From an uncultured Gemmatimonadales bacterium (GTDB taxonomy: Bacteria; Gemmatimonadota; Gemmatimonadetes; Longimicrobiales; Gaopeijiaceae), in NCBI GenBank assembly GCA_937983085.1, contig CALJKZ010000736.1:1-7317 (forward strand): a DNA stretch of 7,317 nucleotides, written 5' to 3'. Made by a program: the position numbers and the translations under genes. Under the pieces are notes generated by a model. It ran no database searches. It was not told where the DNA came from and worked only from the letters and a program-made list of their open reading frames with translations. This document shows, one piece after another, positions 6,619 to 7,317 of the stretch. Position 1 is the stretch's first letter. Every line of letters starts with the position of its first letter.

Positions 6619-7317
6619 TCACGCCGCCTTCTGCGCCTTCCACCGATACGTCGCCGCCGCCGCCACGCCGAGCAGTGACGAGGTGAGAGACGGCCCGTCG
6701 CCGGAGGCCGAGTCTCGCCTGCGCTCCACGCGCACCGCCAGCCAGATGCCCAGCTCGTAGAGAGCGAGGAGCGGCCCCATGAGGAGGATGGTCACCTGCC
6801 AGTAGTCCCCCGGCGTGAGAACGCTGCCCATGACGGCCATGAGGACCACAGCGTGGCGTCGCTTCGTCTTCATGAAGTGTGAGGTGACCAACCCGAGCGA
6901 GGTGAGCACGAGCATCACCACCGGCACCTCGAAGGCCAGCCCGAACGCCATGAGGAGGCCCAGCACCATGGACATGTAGTAGCCCGCGGTGAGCGCTGGC
7001 GTGAACCACTCGGCGCCGAAGAGGAGGAGGAATCGGATGGTCATGGGCAGGGCCACGAAGTAGGCCATGGCCACTCCGGCTCCAAACAGCCCGGCGCCCA
7101 GCATGAACGTCGGGATGATGGCCTTCCGTTCCGCACCCTCCAGCGCCGGAGACAGGAACGCCCAGAACTGGTAGACCACGATGGGCGAAGCCAGCACCAC
7201 GCCGAAGAGCATGCCCAGCTTGATGACGAAGAAGAACGGCTCGGTGAGGCTCATGAACGCCAGGCGCTCCGTCGACAGGAGCCCGAGGAAGGCCGGGTCG
7301 TCCTGAGACAGATCCGC
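6619..7317 (-). CDS. tatC: Sec-independent (Tat) translocase subunit TatC, 5' end outside window
   Basis: The 232 visible residues are most of TatC, the multi-spanning receptor of the twin-arginine translocase that exports folded proteins. Only the N-terminal part is missing: the cytoplasmic start, the first helix and part of the first periplasmic loop. Visible landmarks are LAFMSLTEPFFFVIKLG, ASPIVVYQFWAFLSPALEGAERK (43-65), AYFVALPMTIRFLL, LMAFGLAFEVPV with the conserved FE (E130 in window numbering), SVLTPGDYWQ (165-174) and ALYELGIWLAVR. The frame is open to the right edge; the ATG at 7254 is internal, because the family-like sequence continues upstream of it. A basic, Ala/Ser-rich tail of about 35 residues extends past the last helix and ends in YRWKAQKAA. 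A tatA/tatB gene may lie further upstream but cannot be seen. Confidence 0.96.
   Translation of the reverse strand, partial: ADLSQDDPAFLGLLSTERLAFMSLTEPFFFVIKLGMLFGVVLASPIVVYQFWAFLSPALEGAERKAIIPTFMLGAGLFGAGVAMAYFVALPMTIRFLLLFGAEWFTPALTAGYYMSMVLGLLMAFGLAFEVPVVMLVLTSLGLVTSHFMKTKRRHAVVLMAVMGSVLTPGDYWQVTILLMGPLLALYELGIWLAVRVERRRDSASGDGPSLTSSLLGVAAAATYRWKAQKAA

Noticed and set aside
1..7317. Search for a mobile element, CRISPR array, toxin-antitoxin pair, defence island or RNA gene
   Set aside because: No repeat array, transposase or integrase motif, tRNA-like cloverleaf or small gene pair with such features is visible. All strong coding frames belong to ordinary envelope or regulatory families.

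Overview
The window is high-GC bacterial chromosomal DNA, densely coding. It carries seven recognisable protein genes and one clear operator-like palindrome. I see no tRNA or rRNA gene, CRISPR array, insertion sequence, integrase or attachment site. A PadR repressor coupled to an ADOP-type (duplicated orphan) MacB-like permease with a permease prefix domain, together with lipoproteins and a secreted M28 peptidase ending in an RPTWNEGDFFGG-type tail, points to Gemmatimonadota or a relative such as Acidobacteriota. That taxonomic reading is inference from gene content only.

Left block (1-2645, all minus strand). Reading downstream from 2645, the genes are a secreted endonuclease/exonuclease/phosphatase-fold lipoprotein, a small cytoplasmic metallophosphoesterase that overlaps it by 4 bases, and a PadR regulator. 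The regulator then overlaps by 4 bases the 5' part of an ADOP permease that runs off the left edge. A 26-bp palindrome made of two AAACANTGTTT units lies just upstream of padR and is probably the operator for the padR-permease pair.

Middle (2702-4404, plus strand). This is a secreted, probably lipid-anchored M28 zinc aminopeptidase-like protein with a PA-type insert and a complete set of predicted zinc ligands. As written, its frame is broken: one base is missing near 3250, and a -1 shift there restores a 567-residue product. A 56-bp gap separates it from the divergent phosphatase gene.

Right block (4401-7317, all minus strand). In transcription order these are tatC (5' end outside the window), a YpfJ-type neutral zinc metallopeptidase anchored by one membrane segment, and an AI-2E/PerM-family multi-spanning membrane protein. 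The M28 gene and the AI-2E gene converge and share the tetranucleotide CTAG as both stop codons, leaving no room for an intergenic terminator.

Most of the content is envelope biology: export (TatC), anchored hydrolases and membrane transporters. I find no convincing previously undescribed system. The points most worth a second look are the precisely placed frameshift in the M28 gene and the double palindrome ahead of padR.
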